Of a stretch of 64,000 bases of DNA, positions 56,591 to 64,000 are shown one piece after another. Source of the DNA: Bacillus sp. 2205SS5-2 (GTDB lineage Bacteria > Bacillota > Bacilli > Bacillales > Bacillaceae_K); NCBI RefSeq assembly GCF_037024155.1, contig NZ_JAYKTS010000008.1, positions 28,595 through 92,594 of the forward strand, given 5' to 3'. Numbering within the stretch: position 1 is the first letter of the stretch; every line of letters begins with the position of its first letter. Both the position numbers and the translations under genes were made by a program. The notes under the pieces are model-generated. The model had not been told where the DNA came from, searched no databases, and saw only the letters and a list, made by a program, of their open reading frames with translations.

Positions 56591-57329
56591 CTATTTCCCC
56601 TCTCTTTCTTACTTTAATATTCTTGTTTGCAGCTCTCCACCTTTTGTTCCATCTTTTTCCATTCCTTCTTTGTTTAGGATTTATAGAAAGCTCTCCTATA
56701 ATTGGAACACTACACACTGTCTCAATTTCCTCAATCGATTTAATAGAATCATCAAAATGTTCACGTAACATCGCTAAACTAATTCCAAAGAATAAACCAA
56801 TAAAGCAACCGATTGCCATGTTTAAGAATGGACTACCTAACTTCTTCAACGAGACTCCATCCGAACCGTTAAGTATTTGCAAACTTTCCACACCTAATAA
56901 ATTATTCATTTTCTCTATAGAAGTTAAAGCATAAGAACGGGTAAGTGTTTGTACAAATTCTGCTTCATGATGTCTAGCTGAGATGGTAATGATTTGTGAA
57001 TTCCGATTGGAGTTCACATTTACAATCCCTTCGATTTCTTCTACTTCTTTAATGTTCAACTGGTTTTGAACAGTTTTTAGAACTAGGGGACTATTGATTA
57101 AGTCAACAGTCGATGCAAGCAAACGATTAATTTCAATTTCTTCCTGATATTCGCCGTTTGCTTGCAGTGGACCCACTAAGATGTACTCCGTCGATTCATA
57201 GGTGGGTTTAATTACAAACAATGAAACTAAAATAGATATAGCCATGAAGAGAACGGTCGTTAACACTAACGTAATTTTTCGCCTTAACAGAATTCTGAAA
57301 AGTGTTTTTATATCTGTTTTCCCATCCAT
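56583..57329 (-). CDS. epsA: Wzz/CapA-type chain-length modulator (EpsA-like)
   Basis: 248 residues from the ATG at 57329, seven bases after AGGAGG. Two transmembrane segments (about 20-40 and 170-190) bracket an extracytoplasmic domain with EINRLLASTVDLINSPLVL. The Pro-rich motif near the second segment is weak (LKKLGSPFLNMAIGCFIGLF). The C-terminus is very basic (KQRRNGKRWNKRWRAANKN). It is the first gene of the operon and normally activates the BY-kinase encoded next. Confidence 0.88.
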   Translation of the reverse strand: MDGKTDIKTLFRILLRRKITLVLTTVLFMAISILVSLFVIKPTYESTEYILVGPLQANGEYQEEIEINRLLASTVDLINSPLVLKTVQNQLNIKEVEEIEGIVNVNSNRNSQIITISARHHEAEFVQTLTRSYALTSIEKMNNLLGVESLQILNGSDGVSLKKLGSPFLNMAIGCFIGLFFGISLAMLREHFDDSIKSIEEIETVCSVPIIGELSINPKQRRNGKRWNKRWRAANKNIKVRKRGEIGA

Positions 57330-57372
57330 TTCCATTCCTCCTATATTCAATTCAAAGCTTCTCTTCAAGCTC

Positions 57373-57507
57373 ATTCTTTATTAAGAACAAATTTACTATT
57401 TTTTAACTATAATTACAAATATTACTATTCGTTTCACAAAATAATAATCTCTAATAATCAAACGTTAATAGTATTTTATAGTGTATTTTAAATTCTAAAT
57501 AAAGAAC
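57373..57507. promoter_or_regulatory. Repeated ATTCT-N5-AAGAAC boxes upstream of the polysaccharide operon
   Basis: ATTCTTTATTAAGAAC (57373-57388) and ATTCTAAATAAAGAAC (57492-57507) share the same half-sites with a 5-base spacer. They resemble SinR operators (GTTCTYT and its complement) that repress eps in B. subtilis. They lie 44 and 163 bases upstream of the first start codon. No sinR homologue is in the window. Confidence 0.4.
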
Positions 57508-57675
57508 AAAATACTTATCAAGGGTCGTATTCCCAATGAGAAATTCTTCATCTCTATATAAATTATCTAACTAAATATCAATCTTCGGAGTAAAAAGTTG
57601 AGGTTTATTAGCAAAATACTCCCTGCTTACTGTGGCCCCACACTAAGCAATTTCAGAAAAACTATTTAACGCCAT

Positions 57676-57755
57676 TAGGATGCAATATGTTGTTGAAATT
57701 TCCCTGGAAAATCTATTGCTGCTTGAATCTTAAATTGATCGTAATTTTCCTCCCT
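57676..57755 (-). pseudogene. Fragment of a third beta-helix gene
   Basis: A short frame reads EENYDQFKIQAAIDF then a stop after about eleven more codons. KIQAAIDF is the exact N-terminal motif of the beta-helix gene at 59002 (QSKIQAAIDFSN). Only this piece is recognisable. The rest of 57508-58026 is AT-rich and featureless. Confidence 0.5.
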
Positions 57756-58026
57756 TCAACACTAATACTACTACGGTTTATATAAACTCCTATTGATCTT
57801 AAATTAAGGATTTTTGTGTTAATTAAACTATTAGATGAGTGGATTTGTAAAAGTTTTACGAGAATAATAACAATCAATAAATTGAAGTGGAATTTTTGCT
57901 CCTAATTCCCTTCGCTTGAAAAAAGTTTAATCTTTTCAGATGAAAATTACACTCATTATAAGCTTATCTTAAGATGCCCCTCCCCTCTCACCTCTGCTCA
58001 CATTTTGGAATCAAATGTTAATTAAT

Positions 58027-58187
58027 GGATCTTTTCGTATACATTGTGACTATTTCATCTGATTTTTGATTAAATCGCCCATTTCACTGTGGATTTCCAT
58101 CAAAAATAAACGAAATGATGCCCGAAACAAAGCTATATCACCGTTTACAGACTGGTTCGAAAAGCAACAAACTTTGCGAAAATAGCC
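58027..58187. mobile_element. 161-bp miniature element upstream of the polysaccharide operon
   Basis: Left end GGATCTTTTCGTATACATTG, right end AACTTTGCGAAAATAGCC. Flanks TAATTAAT and AAATTAAT share seven bases in register, a near-perfect target duplication. Core arms ATTTTTGAT and ATCAAAAAT are inverted, so the element can fold on itself. Confidence 0.88.
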
Positions 58188-58804
58188 AAATTAATTTAAG
58201 TCATATTCAATGACCATAAGGAGAATTTAAATTAATTTCTTCCCTTAACAGTTCGTTACAATCGATATTCCACAGTAAGACTATTCACTTTTAAAAACAA
58301 TATAATCTCAACAAATATATCTATAGAATCTGACACTAAATATTTATATACTGTTCATTATAACGAATGAAATAGTAATTTTCCACTACAATTTCTAAAT
58401 AATTACTATGTGAGGCAATTTCATAATGTCATTAACTAGCTATATCATCCCAACATATGTTGCAGGCGATTTAATTCAACTATATGTTGAATCCAAATGA
58501 CTATATATAGGTATTATGAAATTGATTAATGTATTGAAAGATTATAGTATCTCTTGGATGCTACTTCTCTTCTCAGCAAAATCTGCTTCTGTGTACTAAA
58601 TTATATTTGAATTGTTCAAATCTCTAGCCAATAATGGAAGATAACCATACAATCAGGTTTATTTCTTTTTCATGGATTTTATTTAACAATACCCTGTACA
58701 GGATTCTGGATGTGACAGCCCTGAAGATTCCTCTTTTGTACATGAAGCTCAGATACAAAGTTTTTGTCATATGTATTGTTCATTATTAATGGCTATTTAT
58801 TTTA
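58188..58804. other. Intergenic, no gene recognised
   Basis: AT-rich with stops in all frames. Nothing beyond short incidental palindromes. It could contain part of the upstream control region of the polysaccharide operon. Confidence 0.35.
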
Positions 58805-58972
58805 GATAATCGTAAAACAGGCACCATCTGCTATTACAAGAGACGGTACCTTTCAATTTAGCCATATGATTATCAAACTTTTACACCATACGCCTCTTCC
58901 AAAGTTTTTGTAGGTGATTTTAAGCAAGAGCGTATCAGATATAATCGCTGAAACCATCAATCCTACCTTTAC
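58805..58972 (-). pseudogene. Decayed, internally deleted copy of ppaC
   Basis: 58808-58895 parallels the 3' end of the intact ppaC (61923-62010): shared phrases include AAAACAGGCACCA, GAGACG and GTATGATTATCAA/ATATGATTATCAA, then CACCATACGC. It then jumps to a second match, TGTAGGTGATTTTA followed by AGAGCGTATCAGA and ATAAT, corresponding to about 62366-62430. Some 360 bases between are deleted. No frame is open. Confidence 0.7.
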
Positions 58973-59001
58973 TTTTTGAGACTAAAGATCCTCACAAAAA
59001 A

Positions 59002-59850
59002 CTAGGAACTAATTTGATTGTCAGTACCATTATCTAAAATATCCCCATTTGGAATGGCGCTGACATCAAATTTTGTATAGGCACTATTTTGAGTTAATTC
59101 AACCGGAGTAAAACTGTTAGGGATAAGACTTAGGTCCCAAGCCGTTCCATTGAAAGAATTATATTGTCCAGATACCTTAAAGAGGCTCTTTGTCTTTGTA
59201 GAAGGCTGTATCTGCATGTTTGAAAAAATATTTCCACTACATTCATTTGGAATAGTTTCACTTGAATCCATGATGACACCATGAACACAGTCATCAATTG
59301 TAACGTCTAAAAATCGATTGGCATTTATCCAGCTATATCCACTATCTGGCTGAATTGCTGTCATCTTGATTGCTGTATTTAGCCCGATAAGTTTCACATT
59401 ATCTGCATCTACGAATGATATTTCATGACCTTGTCCATTTGCATAATATTCTATACCTATCCCTTTATTGTTTCCCGTCCAGTTATTGATTATTAAGTTT
59501 TCAATTTTAGTTCTAAACCATGAATTATAATATTTATATTTACCGTCCAGATAAATTACTTCAGAATTAAAACTCGTTGAGTCAATAGCGATATATGCTC
59601 CCTTCATCGAAGCACCTCGTTCTAAAGTCACGACACGAAAGTTACCATAGATAATAAACTTTGTTCCATAGCTAAAATGAAGTTTAACACCATTTTTGAT
59701 TATTATTCCTCCGGTTAATACATAATTCCTACCTGACAGCAGAACGTCTTTTTGTTGAGAAGTGTTCGAAAAATCAATAGCAGCTTGTATTTTCGACTGA
59801 TCTGTGTTCCCGGTAAAATCATCTACATACACAAAATTGTATGAACTCAT
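59002..59850 (-). CDS. Right-handed beta-helix protein without membrane anchor
   Basis: 282 residues from the ATG at 59850, eight bases after GGAGG. Opens MSSYNFVYVDDFTGNTDQSK then IQAAIDF, the pectate-lyase/GH28-like start, with rungs such as NWTGNNKGIGIEYYANGQGH and RFLDVTIDDCVHGVIMDSSE. It is a clear paralogue of the anchored protein at 40471 (compare NKGTGLALYAEEAGDYISF). No signal peptide is visible, so how it reaches polysaccharide is unclear. Monocistronic. Confidence 0.75.
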   Translation of the reverse strand: MSSYNFVYVDDFTGNTDQSKIQAAIDFSNTSQQKDVLLSGRNYVLTGGIIIKNGVKLHFSYGTKFIIYGNFRVVTLERGASMKGAYIAIDSTSFNSEVIYLDGKYKYYNSWFRTKIENLIINNWTGNNKGIGIEYYANGQGHEISFVDADNVKLIGLNTAIKMTAIQPDSGYSWINANRFLDVTIDDCVHGVIMDSSETIPNECSGNIFSNMQIQPSTKTKSLFKVSGQYNSFNGTAWDLSLIPNSFTPVELTQNSAYTKFDVSAIPNGDILDNGTDNQISS

Positions 59851-60388
59851 ACTTATAACCTCCATAAATTATTTCATACATTATATGAGAATACTATTGA
59901 ATATGTGCTAGATTAAAAGGTAGTTTAAGAGATTAATTGCACAACTCTATCTTTTTCTATTTTATTTCCTTCGCCTAAGTAGAAAATAACAGATAGTCTG
60001 AATATTAGTAGATTCTACATCAACTTTCTTGATCTCGCTTATGTATTCCTGAGATTTACATGAAGCTTCTATTTCTAAATAATATGGTTCATGAAACCTT
60101 CTATATCGTTTGTCTACGTTTAGCAAATGAGATAATAATTGTTTATTTCAAAATCCCCTTTAAAAAATACGTACTATTAGACTCGACTTTACTTCCTTAA
60201 GGTACATATCAAAAAGCGATGTTGTTGAAATAGAAAATACTGTACTTTTTTTCAATGACAACATATGCTATCATAAGCCCAATTCCATCAGCCTCTGCTA
60301 TTTGTTTGGGATGAACTTCAAAATTAAGCGTTTTTTCAAATGCAAAATCTCCTGTCCTTCTCTCTATAGTGGAATGGTGTGTTTATGC
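59851..60388. other. Intergenic between beta-helix gene and murB
   Basis: AT-rich. The divergent promoters must lie here; apart from the extended -10 at 60386 nothing specific is seen. Confidence 0.35.
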
Positions 60389-60394
60389 TATAAT
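60386..60394 (+). promoter_or_regulatory. Extended -10 promoter of murB
   Basis: TGCTATAAT (60386-60394) is a perfect TGn-TATAAT. The -35 region is weak, as is usual with extended -10 elements. The murB start codon follows 57 bases later. Confidence 0.55.
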
Positions 60395-60451
60395 ACTCAA
60401 CATAAGGTAAATAACTTAATAAAAAATTTAATATTTATAGGAATGATGATT

Positions 60452-61357
60452 ATGAATGTTTATAATAACTTGATATCGATATTGAATGAAGATCGAATTC
60501 TTTGTGATGAGCTTTTAAGAAACCATACGTATACAAAACTCGGAGGAAAAGCTGACTTTATTGTTCTTCCACAAACATATGAAGAGGTTCAAAACATCGT
60601 GAAGCTTACAAATAAAGAAGGTATACCTTTAACTCTTCTTGGAAATGGGTCCAATCTGATTGTAAAAGATGGTGGAATACGTGGAGTTATCCTTCTATTA
60701 AAAGAGCTGAAAAATACGATGGTAAAGGACTCACAGTTAACTGTTCAAAGCGGGGCTGCTATCATTGATGCCTCCCGCTTTGCACTACAGCATAACTTAT
60801 CCGGCTTAGAATTTGCTTGTGGCATTCCTGGAACAGTTGGAGGCGCTTTGTTTATGAACGCTGGAGCCTACGGAGGTGAAATTAAGGATTGTCTTGATTA
60901 TGCCTATGTTGTTGATTCAAATGGCGAGTTGGTTAAACGCACAGCCAAAGATCTTGAATTAGATTATCGCCATAGTAATATTCCTGAAAAAGGCGACATT
61001 GTCTTAGAAGCTACCTTCCGCTTAAAACCAGGAAAATATGAAGACATTAAAGCCATCATGGATGACCTCACATTTAAACGAGAATCGAAACAGCCACTTG
61101 AATATCCTTCTTGTGGATCAGTCTTTAAACGACCTCCAGGCTATTTTGCTGGAAAACTCATTCAAGATAGTGAACTCCAAGGAAAAAGTATTGGCGGAGC
61201 TGAAGTATCGACAAAGCATGCGGGCTTTATCGTCAATAAAAACGAAGCTACGGCAACCGAATACATTTCCTTGATTGAACATGTTCAGAAAACCGTTAAA
61301 GAAAAATTTGACGTTGACCTCGAGCGCGAAGTACGAATTATTGGAGAAGACGAGTAA
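60452..61357 (+). CDS. murB: UDP-N-acetylenolpyruvoylglucosamine reductase
   Basis: 301 residues from the ATG at 60452; upstream in-frame ATGs are poorer given the AGGA position and family length. FAD domain: [55 protein letters not shown] then YGGEIKD. Substrate domain: [20 protein letters not shown] with the catalytic Ser, and a C-terminal Glu in [10 protein letters not shown]. Reduces UDP-GlcNAc-enolpyruvate to UDP-MurNAc in peptidoglycan synthesis. Monocistronic. Confidence 0.95.
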   Translation: MNVYNNLISILNEDRILCDELLRNHTYTKLGGKADFIVLPQTYEEVQNIVKLTNKEGIPLTLLGNGSNLIVKDGGIRGVILLLKELKNTMVKDSQLTVQSGAAIIDASRFALQHNLSGLEFACGIPGTVGGALFMNAGAYGGEIKDCLDYAYVVDSNGELVKRTAKDLELDYRHSNIPEKGDIVLEATFRLKPGKYEDIKAIMDDLTFKRESKQPLEYPSCGSVFKRPPGYFAGKLIQDSELQGKSIGGAEVSTKHAGFIVNKNEATATEYISLIEHVQKTVKEKFDVDLEREVRIIGEDE

Positions 61358-61386
61358 ATTTTTACAATAAAAAACCTTTAAAACAA

Positions 61387-61413
61387 AAAACTGTGATTTT
61401 TCACAGTTTTTTT
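61387..61413 (+). terminator. Terminator of murB
   Basis: AAAACTGTGA pairs with TCACAGTTTT around TTTT, followed by a T-run. The interval 61414-61650 has no recognised feature. Confidence 0.92.
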
Positions 61414-61657
61414 ATTTGCATATATAGACAGAATCCACTTAATATCTCCCCGGAAATAGTGACTCTTTCCCCACTATTTTCTTAACACTTACAAAATAGA
61501 CTAAAGTCTGTAGGAACTTCCGTCTAAACTTGTGGGAATATTGGTTGTTTTCTTTCTTAAAAATAGAGGTAATGATAGTTAAAATAATATACGGGACCAC
61601 CTTTGAAATCATTCCACCTAGATTTTCCGAATTCTAATTAAAGGAGTGGGCGAAAAA

Positions 61658-61756
61658 ATGAGAATCAAAGCAGGTAGTTGGCAAATGTTGACGTACGAAG
61701 AAAAACATCTACTTTTAAAAGTCATCAGCCGCACCACCAATAAAGAGAGACACTAA
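61658..61756 (+). CDS. Small protein of 32 residues
   Basis: A 33-codon frame beginning MRIKAGSWQMLTYEEKHLLL and ending SRTTNKERH. The Shine-Dalgarno AAAGGAGTGGGCG is excellent and correctly spaced, which is the main support for translation. Amphipathic and basic. I do not recognise it. A possible weak stem GGGCCTGAT/ATCAGACCC follows. Confidence 0.5.
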   Translation: MRIKAGSWQMLTYEEKHLLLKVISRTTNKERH

Positions 61757-61840
61757 TCTTTCTCATTTGGGCCTGATTCCAAGAAGTATCAGACCCTCTC
61801 AATGTCTTTTCCGAAAAATGAAGAGACTACATAGCAACAC

Positions 61841-61884
61841 AATCAAAAACCGGAAGCCTTTATTTAGCTTCCGGTTTTTGATTG
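61841..61884 (-). terminator. Strong bidirectional terminator of ppaC
   Basis: AATCAAAAACCGGAAGC pairs with GCTTCCGGTTTTTGATT around a short loop, A-run left and T-run right. It lies about 25 bases beyond the ppaC stop. Confidence 0.93.
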
Positions 61885-61906
61885 CAAGTATAGAGACTGA
61901 GCAGCA

Positions 61907-62836
61907 TTATTCACTCAAGATATTCGTTAAAACAGGCACCACTTGCTTTTTACGAGAGACGACACCTTTCAGTACAGCCGTATGATTATCAAGCTTCACA
62001 CCATACGCTTCTTCCACTGCGCTTGCTTTGGATCCTAACGCAAGAGCAACAGAATCATTTGTTAAAATATTTGTCACTACAAATACAAATAAATCTAGTT
62101 CTTTATCAGCAATTAGCGTCGAAAGCGCCATTTCTAGATCAGCTTGACGACCTAACACATCCATCGCATCTACAACATTAACTTGAGCGATTTCTACTTT
62201 ACTTTCACCCATTTGAAATTCTTTCGCATCTAAAGAAACGAGCTCTGCAATTGTTTTCTTGCTCATATCTGCTCCAGCTTTCAACATTTCGAGACCATAG
62301 CTCTCAAGTTCAATACCAGCCATTTGCGCGAGCTCTTTAGCTGCTTCGGCGTCTTCCACAGTACATGTAGGCGATTTTAGCAAAAGCGTATCAGAAATAA
62401 TTGCCGATACCATTAGCCCTGCCATTTCTTTAGAAACTGGTTTGCCCTTTTCTTTATACAATTTATTTAAAATCGTCGCCGTACAACCAACGGGCTCTGC
62501 ACGGTAGTAAAGCGGGTCACTCGTTTCGAAATTCGCAATGCGATGGTGATCAATAACCTCTAACACACGAACGTCGTCAATATCGTCAGCACTTTGTTGA
62601 CGCTCATTATGGTCGACTAAAATAACGGTGCTCGCTTCTGCTGCCACTTCAGTCACTAGACGAGGCGCGTTCACTCCGAAATAATGAAGCGCATATTCCG
62701 TTTCACCATTAACTTCACCAAGTCGAATAGGCTCTACATCCATGCCTAACTGTGTTTTTAAATCTGCATAAACAATCGCAGATGTAATCGTATCGGTATC
62801 TGGATTTTTATGTCCGAAAATAAGTGTTTTCTCCAT
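61907..62836 (-). CDS. ppaC: Manganese-dependent inorganic pyrophosphatase (family II, DHH)
   Basis: 309 residues, ATG start. Metal motifs in order: [35 protein letters not shown] (DHH) and the DHHA2 domain with [11 protein letters not shown] at the C-terminus. Cytosolic enzyme that hydrolyses pyrophosphate and drives biosynthesis forward. A decayed duplicate lies at 58805. Confidence 0.96.
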   Translation of the reverse strand: MEKTLIFGHKNPDTDTITSAIVYADLKTQLGMDVEPIRLGEVNGETEYALHYFGVNAPRLVTEVAAEASTVILVDHNERQQSADDIDDVRVLEVIDHHRIANFETSDPLYYRAEPVGCTATILNKLYKEKGKPVSKEMAGLMVSAIISDTLLLKSPTCTVEDAEAAKELAQMAGIELESYGLEMLKAGADMSKKTIAELVSLDAKEFQMGESKVEIAQVNVVDAMDVLGRQADLEMALSTLIADKELDLFVFVVTNILTNDSVALALGSKASAVEEAYGVKLDNHTAVLKGVVSRKKQVVPVLTNILSE

Positions 62837-62922
62837 AAAAATTCTCCTTTATGTATAATTTTATATAGGTCTTAACCGAATCCTATTTTAGCACATTTTA
62901 GTGCTAGAGGCTTCACACTATA

Positions 62923-63556
62923 TTATTTTTCATATAATTCAATCGGGAGCCCATCGGAATCAGCAAAAAACGTGTACCTTTTTGACGTGTAGGGATCGAC
63001 ACGAATCTTTTCTACTTCAATTCCTTTTGAAGTCAAGTCCCTCACTGCTTCAACGATATCCTCTAAAGCAAAAGCAAGATGTCTGAGCCCTGCAGCCTCA
63101 GGATAACTAGGCCGATTAGGTGCTTCTTTAAAAGAGGCTGTTTTCGCAAAGATTGTGGCTTTTCGAATAAGAAGGAATCCCTTGACTTGTATGACTTCGT
63201 GCTCTTTTCCAAAGGCTCTTTTCGTATACATTGTGGCTATTTCATCTGATTTTTGATTAAATCACCCATACCACTGTTGAATTCCATCAAAAACAGACGA
63301 AATGATGCCCGAAACAAAGCTATATCATAGATGATCAACTGATTCGAAAAGCAACAAACTTTGCGAAAAGAGCCTTAAAAGAAAATAATTCTATTACATA
63401 TGTACCCTCAAGAGCCAAGTCTAATTTATAGGAATTACATTCTTCTCGATAAACTTCTCGAATGGGCTCTAGTCCTAGTATACCCGTATAGAAGTGTTTA
63501 GATTTTTCATAGTTGCGACAAATAATCACAATATAGTGGACAGCAGTGATCTCCAT
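62923..63556 (-). pseudogene. VOC/glyoxalase-family gene (YwkD/SMU1112c type) split by a miniature element
   Basis: The N-terminal part (63375-63556) reads MEITAVHYIVIICRNYEKSK to YVIELFSFK. The C-terminal part (62923-63135) reads FKEAPNRPSYPEAAGLRHLA to IELYEK. Between them is the 239-bp element at 63136. Removing it with one copy of TTAAAAGA gives 387 bases, 129 codons including stop, with ELFSFKEAPNRPSYPEAAG continuous. 128 residues is the usual length of this family. Metal ligands (His8, Glu in VIELFSF, His in LRHLAF, Glu near the end) are present in the pieces. A second element sits just upstream of the start. The gene should be inactive. Confidence 0.92.
63136..63374. mobile_element. 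Composite 239-bp miniature element inside the VOC gene
   Basis: TTAAAAGA flanks it at 63128-63135 and 63375-63382. The first 78 bases are the left part of the 182-bp subtype. From GGCTC at 63214 to 63374 is exactly one 161-bp subtype element. Its right end reads TTTGCGAAAAGAGCC, a blend of the two subtypes' ends. Confidence 0.93.
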
Positions 63557-63575
63557 ATATTTCCCCATTATTAAA

Positions 63576-63694
63576 GGGTATTTTCGTATACATCGTGGCT
63601 ACTTCAATTGTTTTTTACTAAATCTTCCATTTTGCTGTTGTTTTCCATCAAAAACAGACGGATCCGAAAAGCAACAAACTTTGCGAAAATAATC
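63576..63694. mobile_element. 119-bp deleted miniature element upstream of the VOC gene
   Basis: Left end GGGTATTTTCGTATACATCG, right end ACTTTGCGAAAATAATC, with part of the core missing. TTATTAAA occurs at 63568-63575 and 63695-63702, a perfect 8-bp target duplication. Confidence 0.9.
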
Positions 63695-63801
63695 TTATTA
63701 AAAGCGCTTAGATGAATAGAAAAAATACCGACATGCGAAGTGGCTCACCCTAAGGCGGCAAACAATCACTAATTGGTGGCTTAGATCATTTCTATAAAAA
63801 A

Positions 63802-64000
63802 AGGCTTCTTCGCTGTTTAAAATGATTTACCCCTGTCCATACTGGTTACTAAAATAGTAGGTGATTCGGAATGAAGGTAGAAATCCAAGATATTGATAGT
63901 CTCTTTCATATTACAGAACCATGGTATATCGAAACCTGTGTATTTAACGAAGAAAAACAACAATTAGATGTTTTCGTTTGTATTCATAAAGGTGCTCTTT
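63802..64000 (+). mobile_element. Left end of an ISL3-family insertion sequence, cut by the window edge
   Basis: Begins GGCTTCTTCGCTGTTTAAAA, followed by about 70 leader bases and a transposase start. It parallels the remnant at 19397 closely. The right end lies outside. Confidence 0.75.
63871..64000 (+). CDS. ISL3-family transposase, N-terminal part only
   Basis: ATG at 63871, 43 codons to the window edge, opening MKVEIQDIDSLFHITEPWYI and ending FVCIHKGAL. The family is identified through the homologous remnant at 19474, whose C-terminus carries ISL3 hallmarks. The N-terminal text runs past the point where the remnant is deleted. Whether the full gene is intact cannot be seen. Confidence 0.7.
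   Translation, partial: MKVEIQDIDSLFHITEPWYIETCVFNEEKQQLDVFVCIHKGAL

Overview
The window is AT-rich Firmicute DNA and looks like a Bacillaceae chromosome. Shine-Dalgarno sites are strong (AAGGAGG type) and TTG/GTG starts are frequent. Exported proteins carry CWB2 (cell wall binding repeat 2) or LysM anchors, and there are a B. subtilis-like gndA, a DHH-type manganese pyrophosphatase, a type IIb-like murB and an eps-like polysaccharide operon. I cannot name the species. No rRNA, tRNA or CRISPR array was seen. The left edge cuts an S8 protease gene and the right edge cuts an ISL3-type transposase gene.

Layout. 1-16.7 kb is an exported-hydrolase region. It holds an S8 protease, a CWB2 + NlpC/P60 protein, a divergent HGSNAT-like acyltransferase / PIG-L lipoprotein pair, a CWB2-anchored 5'-nucleotidase, a CWB2-anchored multidomain nuclease and a LysM + NlpC/P60 endopeptidase. 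17-20.4 kb has an LprI-type lipoprotein, an anti-sigma factor with a broken ECF sigma gene, and an ISL3 remnant. 20.5-29.1 kb is one giant amylopullulanase gene (2862 aa) preceded by two CcpA cre-like sites. 29.7-38.5 kb is housekeeping and accessory: a DUF1232 protein, an MFS transporter, a DUF6241-like protein, a remarkable HTH + degenerate F1-ATPase-beta fusion, gndA with a divergent RpiR regulator, and small proteins. 38.6-57.3 kb is a 17-gene leftward exopolysaccharide operon. 57.4-64 kb holds remnants, a second beta-helix protein, murB, ppaC and a VOC gene broken by insertions.

The polysaccharide operon is coherent. A Wzz/CapA-like modulator pairs with a BY-kinase homologue that has lost its Walker motifs. 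Downstream are a flippase, polymerase/ligase, two GT4 glycosyltransferases, two initiating sugar transferases (one frameshifted), an EpsC dehydratase, an EpsN aminotransferase and a GNAT (a likely UDP-diacetamido-trideoxy-hexose route). FemAB-like, acyltransferase, ATP-grasp and beta-helix proteins are probable decorators.

The strongest structural signal is a family of miniature inverted-repeat elements: about ten copies in 64 kb, mostly 161 or 182 bp, with ends starting GGCT(C/G)TTTTCG and 8-bp AT-rich target duplications. Three copies have perfect duplications. In two genes, in-silico excision restores an intact reading frame (a 128-codon VOC gene and a longer flippase). The same window carries ISL3-family transposase sequences with related GGCTTCTTCG ends. 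This makes ISL3-type mobilisation a reasonable but unproven explanation.
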